Shown: positions 32,460-34,117 of the stretch, piece after piece
Numbering within the stretch: position 1 is the stretch's first letter
Layout of the letters: the number at the start of each line of letters is the position of its first letter
DNA from: Humibacillus sp.
GTDB lineage: Bacteria > Actinomycetota > Actinomycetes > Actinomycetales > Dermatophilaceae
NCBI GenBank assembly: GCA_030452985.1
Contig: JAKDLG010000039.1
Coordinates: forward strand, 1 to 34,117
DNA length: 34,117 nt
Direction of reading: 5' to 3'
Notes under the pieces: model-generated
Told to the model about the DNA's origin: nothing
What the model saw: only the letters and a program-made list of their open reading frames with translations
Database searches by the model: none
Position numbers and translations under genes: made by a program

Positions 32460-33542
32460 TCACGACTGGTCGAGCCAGCGGATGACCGCCTGGACACGTC
32501 GATTGCCGGCGGGGTCCTCCCAGAGGTCGAGCTTGGTCATGATGGAGCGCACGTGGGACTCCACGGTTCGCGCCGACAGGGTGAGCCGGTCGGCAATCGC
32601 GCCGTTCGACAGCCCCTGGGCCATCAGCTCGAGAACAGACCGTTCCCGCTCGGCGAGGGCCGCGAGCTGGTCGCGGTTGCGGTGTCGGGCCAGCAGCTCA
32701 TCGGTGATGAGCGGGTCGATGACCGTTCGACCGGCGGCCACCGCGCGGGCGGCATCGAGAAACTCGTCCAGCGCGGTGACCCGTTCCTTGAGCAGGTACC
32801 CCAGGCCCGAGGTCTGTTCGGTGAGCAGGTCGGCGGCGGCGCCGGCCTGAACCGACTGGCTGAGCACGAGCACGGCCAGCCCCGGTTGCTCGGTACGCAG
32901 CAACGACGCCGCGCGCAGCCCCTCATCGCCCTGCTCCGGCGGCATCCGAACGTCGGTGATGAGCAGGCGCGGTCGTGTGGCCCGCACGGTGGCCAGTACC
33001 GAGTCGTAGTCACCGGCCTCACCCACGACGCCGAAACCGTCGTCGCGCAGAAGGCTGAGCAGTCCGGCACGGATCAAGGCAACGTCTTCCGCGACGACGA
33101 CCGTGATGGGCGCGGCATCGACGTTCCGTGGCCACCTGAGGGCATGCACCAGCTGAGCCGGCTCACCGATCGAGGTGGCCAGCTCGTCGGACCAGTGGGC
33201 CGGGGTCGGCGTGGGCAGGAGCATCCGGACGATCTCGGTGGCGAGGATGTCGCCCGGGTGTCCCCGCCCTGCGAGCTCGCGAACCAGGCCGACGGAAGCG
33301 GGTTCCGGGGCATCGGCCCGGTAGGTCAGTTCGGCGACGTGGAGCGCGAGCGACGTTGCGGGCTGGTCCTGCTCGGCCTGCTGCCAGACGATGGCCGCTG
33401 CCACGGCATCCGCTGTGCCGGTGAACAAGGCCAGCCCGGGCCGGTGCGGGAACCGACCGCCGTGCTCCTCGACGCGCGCACACACAGTCGGTGTCGGCTC
33501 AGGTGCGTCGTGAGACCAGGCCAGCAGTGTCGTGGTCGTCAT
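32460..33542 (-). CDS. NarL-type response regulator with a degenerate cyclase-like N-terminal domain
   Basis: This 360-aa protein has three parts. Residues 15-137 align in pattern with class III nucleotidyl cyclase domains (VEEHGGRF.. ADAVAAAIVWQQA.. LALHVAEL.. GRGHPGDILATEIVRMLL) but lack the two metal-binding Asp residues, so no cyclase activity is expected. Residues 146-262 are a receiver domain with an intact site: Glu 152/Asp 153, phosphoacceptor Asp 197 (LLITDVRMPP), Ser 229 and Lys 252. Residues 294-358 are a LuxR/NarL helix-turn-helix (ERERSVLELMAQGLSNGA, LSARTVESHVRSIMTKL). Its ATG overlaps the stop of the upstream kinase-like gene (ATGA). Targets are unknown. Confidence 0.88.
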   Translation of the reverse strand: MTTTTLLAWSHDAPEPTPTVCARVEEHGGRFPHRPGLALFTGTADAVAAAIVWQQAEQDQPATSLALHVAELTYRADAPEPASVGLVRELAGRGHPGDILATEIVRMLLPTPTPAHWSDELATSIGEPAQLVHALRWPRNVDAAPITVVVAEDVALIRAGLLSLLRDDGFGVVGEAGDYDSVLATVRATRPRLLITDVRMPPEQGDEGLRAASLLRTEQPGLAVLVLSQSVQAGAAADLLTEQTSGLGYLLKERVTALDEFLDAARAVAAGRTVIDPLITDELLARHRNRDQLAALAERERSVLELMAQGLSNGAIADRLTLSARTVESHVRSIMTKLDLWEDPAGNRRVQAVIRWLDQS

Positions 33543-34117
33543 GGCTGAGCCGGTCCGGCCTCGATGGGAAGGCGGATGACCCAGCCACGGTCCTGGCTGG
33601 ACACCGTGCCGCCGAGCGCAGCCACTCGATCACGCACGTCAGCCGTAGGCGCCGGGCCGGTGTGGATGACCAGGCACGGACCGTCGTGCCCCATCGCCTC
33701 CTCCACGGTCGCGGCGGGGTCGGCCTGCACTGCCAGATAGGTGGTCATCTCGATGACCGGAGCGTACCGACGATCCGGCACCAGGTGGCCACCCAGCGCG
33801 GCGCGCAGTCCGCCGGTCGCCAGCGACGCGGAGAGGACCCCGTGCGAGATGGCGCGTACATCAGCGGCCACAGCGGTCAACCGTGCCACCACATCTGCAA
33901 CGGGCGTTCCCTCTGCCAGTGCCTGCGCGACGCATTCGAGCTCGGCCAACGGACCGTTCACGAGCGTCGTGCGCAGGACCGATCGTGGCTCGTCCGAGGC
34001 GACCAGCAGCCGCTGCGCCAGTACTCGCGCCTGCTCGAGGTCGCTGGCGGCGGAGGCGCGTAGGCGCTCGGTCTCCATGATGAGCCCCGCCCCGGTCGCC
34101 ACGAGCTCGACGGCGTC
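33539..34117 (-). CDS. Degenerate sensor histidine kinase-like protein (5' end beyond window)
   Basis: At least 192 residues of the C-terminal part are seen; the frame is open to the window edge. A helical segment (LAQRLLVASDEPRSVLRTTL then VNGPLAELECVAQAL) matches the HisKA_3 dimerisation helix of NarX-like kinases, but the position of the phosphoacceptor His (normally LHDG) is Val (LVNG). The segment after it is too short for a normal ATPase domain, and the N-box and G-boxes are not visible; only the terminal VRDRVAALGGTVSSQDRGWVIRLPI resembles a kinase end. It overlaps the response regulator gene by 4 nt. It probably acts as a binding partner or sensor rather than a kinase, although the N-terminal part is unseen. 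Confidence 0.75.
   Translation of the reverse strand, partial: DAVELVATGAGLIMETERLRASAASDLEQARVLAQRLLVASDEPRSVLRTTLVNGPLAELECVAQALAEGTPVADVVARLTAVAADVRAISHGVLSASLATGGLRAALGGHLVPDRRYAPVIEMTTYLAVQADPAATVEEAMGHDGPCLVIHTGPAPTADVRDRVAALGGTVSSQDRGWVIRLPIEAGPAQP

Noticed and set aside
31477-32850. Long open frame of 457 codons on the plus strand
   Set aside because: It lies opposite the conserved hydrolase and the response regulator end, with shadow-type composition.

Overview
The window is high-GC DNA from an actinobacterium, most likely a member of the Micrococcales in or near Intrasporangiaceae/Dermatophilaceae. This rests on codon use (GC at third positions, many GTG starts), on the gene block pgsA - DUF881 - sbp - DUF881 - gcvH - garA - ftsR - DUF151 - resR - gcvP, which matches the Mycobacterium tuberculosis Rv1822-Rv1832 order, and on the lack of mycobacterial lipid genes other than a WS/DGAT. 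The family-level placement is inference.

Layout. 1-6.9 kb: an L-2-hydroxyglutarate oxidase whose N-terminus is abnormal; a strong bidirectional terminator; a translationally coupled luciferase-like monooxygenase / FMN reductase pair (CE1758/CE1759 type) on the minus strand with a palindrome upstream; a Nudix hydrolase and a SpoU/TrmH rRNA methyltransferase on the plus strand; a PhzF-family isomerase; an amidohydrolase pseudogene with an internal deletion; and a histidine phosphatase. 6.9-18.3 kb (all minus): a glutamate-cysteine ligase family protein, gcvP with a glycine riboswitch leader, a 51-bp tandem repeat array directly upstream of the gcvP promoter, then resR, DUF151, ftsR, garA, gcvH, DUF881, sbp, DUF881 and a pgsA-like gene. 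This block joins glycine cleavage (GcvP, GcvH), TCA/glutamate control (GarA), division and growth regulators (FtsR, ResR) and envelope functions.

18.3-27.8 kb is more accessory: an alpha/beta hydrolase gene with an in-frame TGA at a position where Trp is expected, a large LAL-type LuxR regulator, an unrecognised 84-aa protein, a DUF1622 membrane protein, an OsmC-like peroxiredoxin, and an overlapping pair encoding a large secreted propeller/malectin/PKD protein and a lipoprotein. 28.1-32.3 kb is a neutral-lipid cluster: a WS/DGAT acyltransferase overlapping a long-chain acyl-CoA synthetase, convergent with an alpha/beta hydrolase (possible lipase or esterase). 32.4-34.1 kb holds an overlapping two-component-like pair. 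The response regulator carries a degenerate class III cyclase-like N-terminal domain, and the kinase, cut by the window edge, appears to lack its phosphoacceptor histidine and ATP-binding boxes. This degenerate signalling pair and the 51-bp repeat array next to the glycine riboswitch are the most unusual signals. I saw no tRNA, rRNA, CRISPR array, insertion sequence or prophage.
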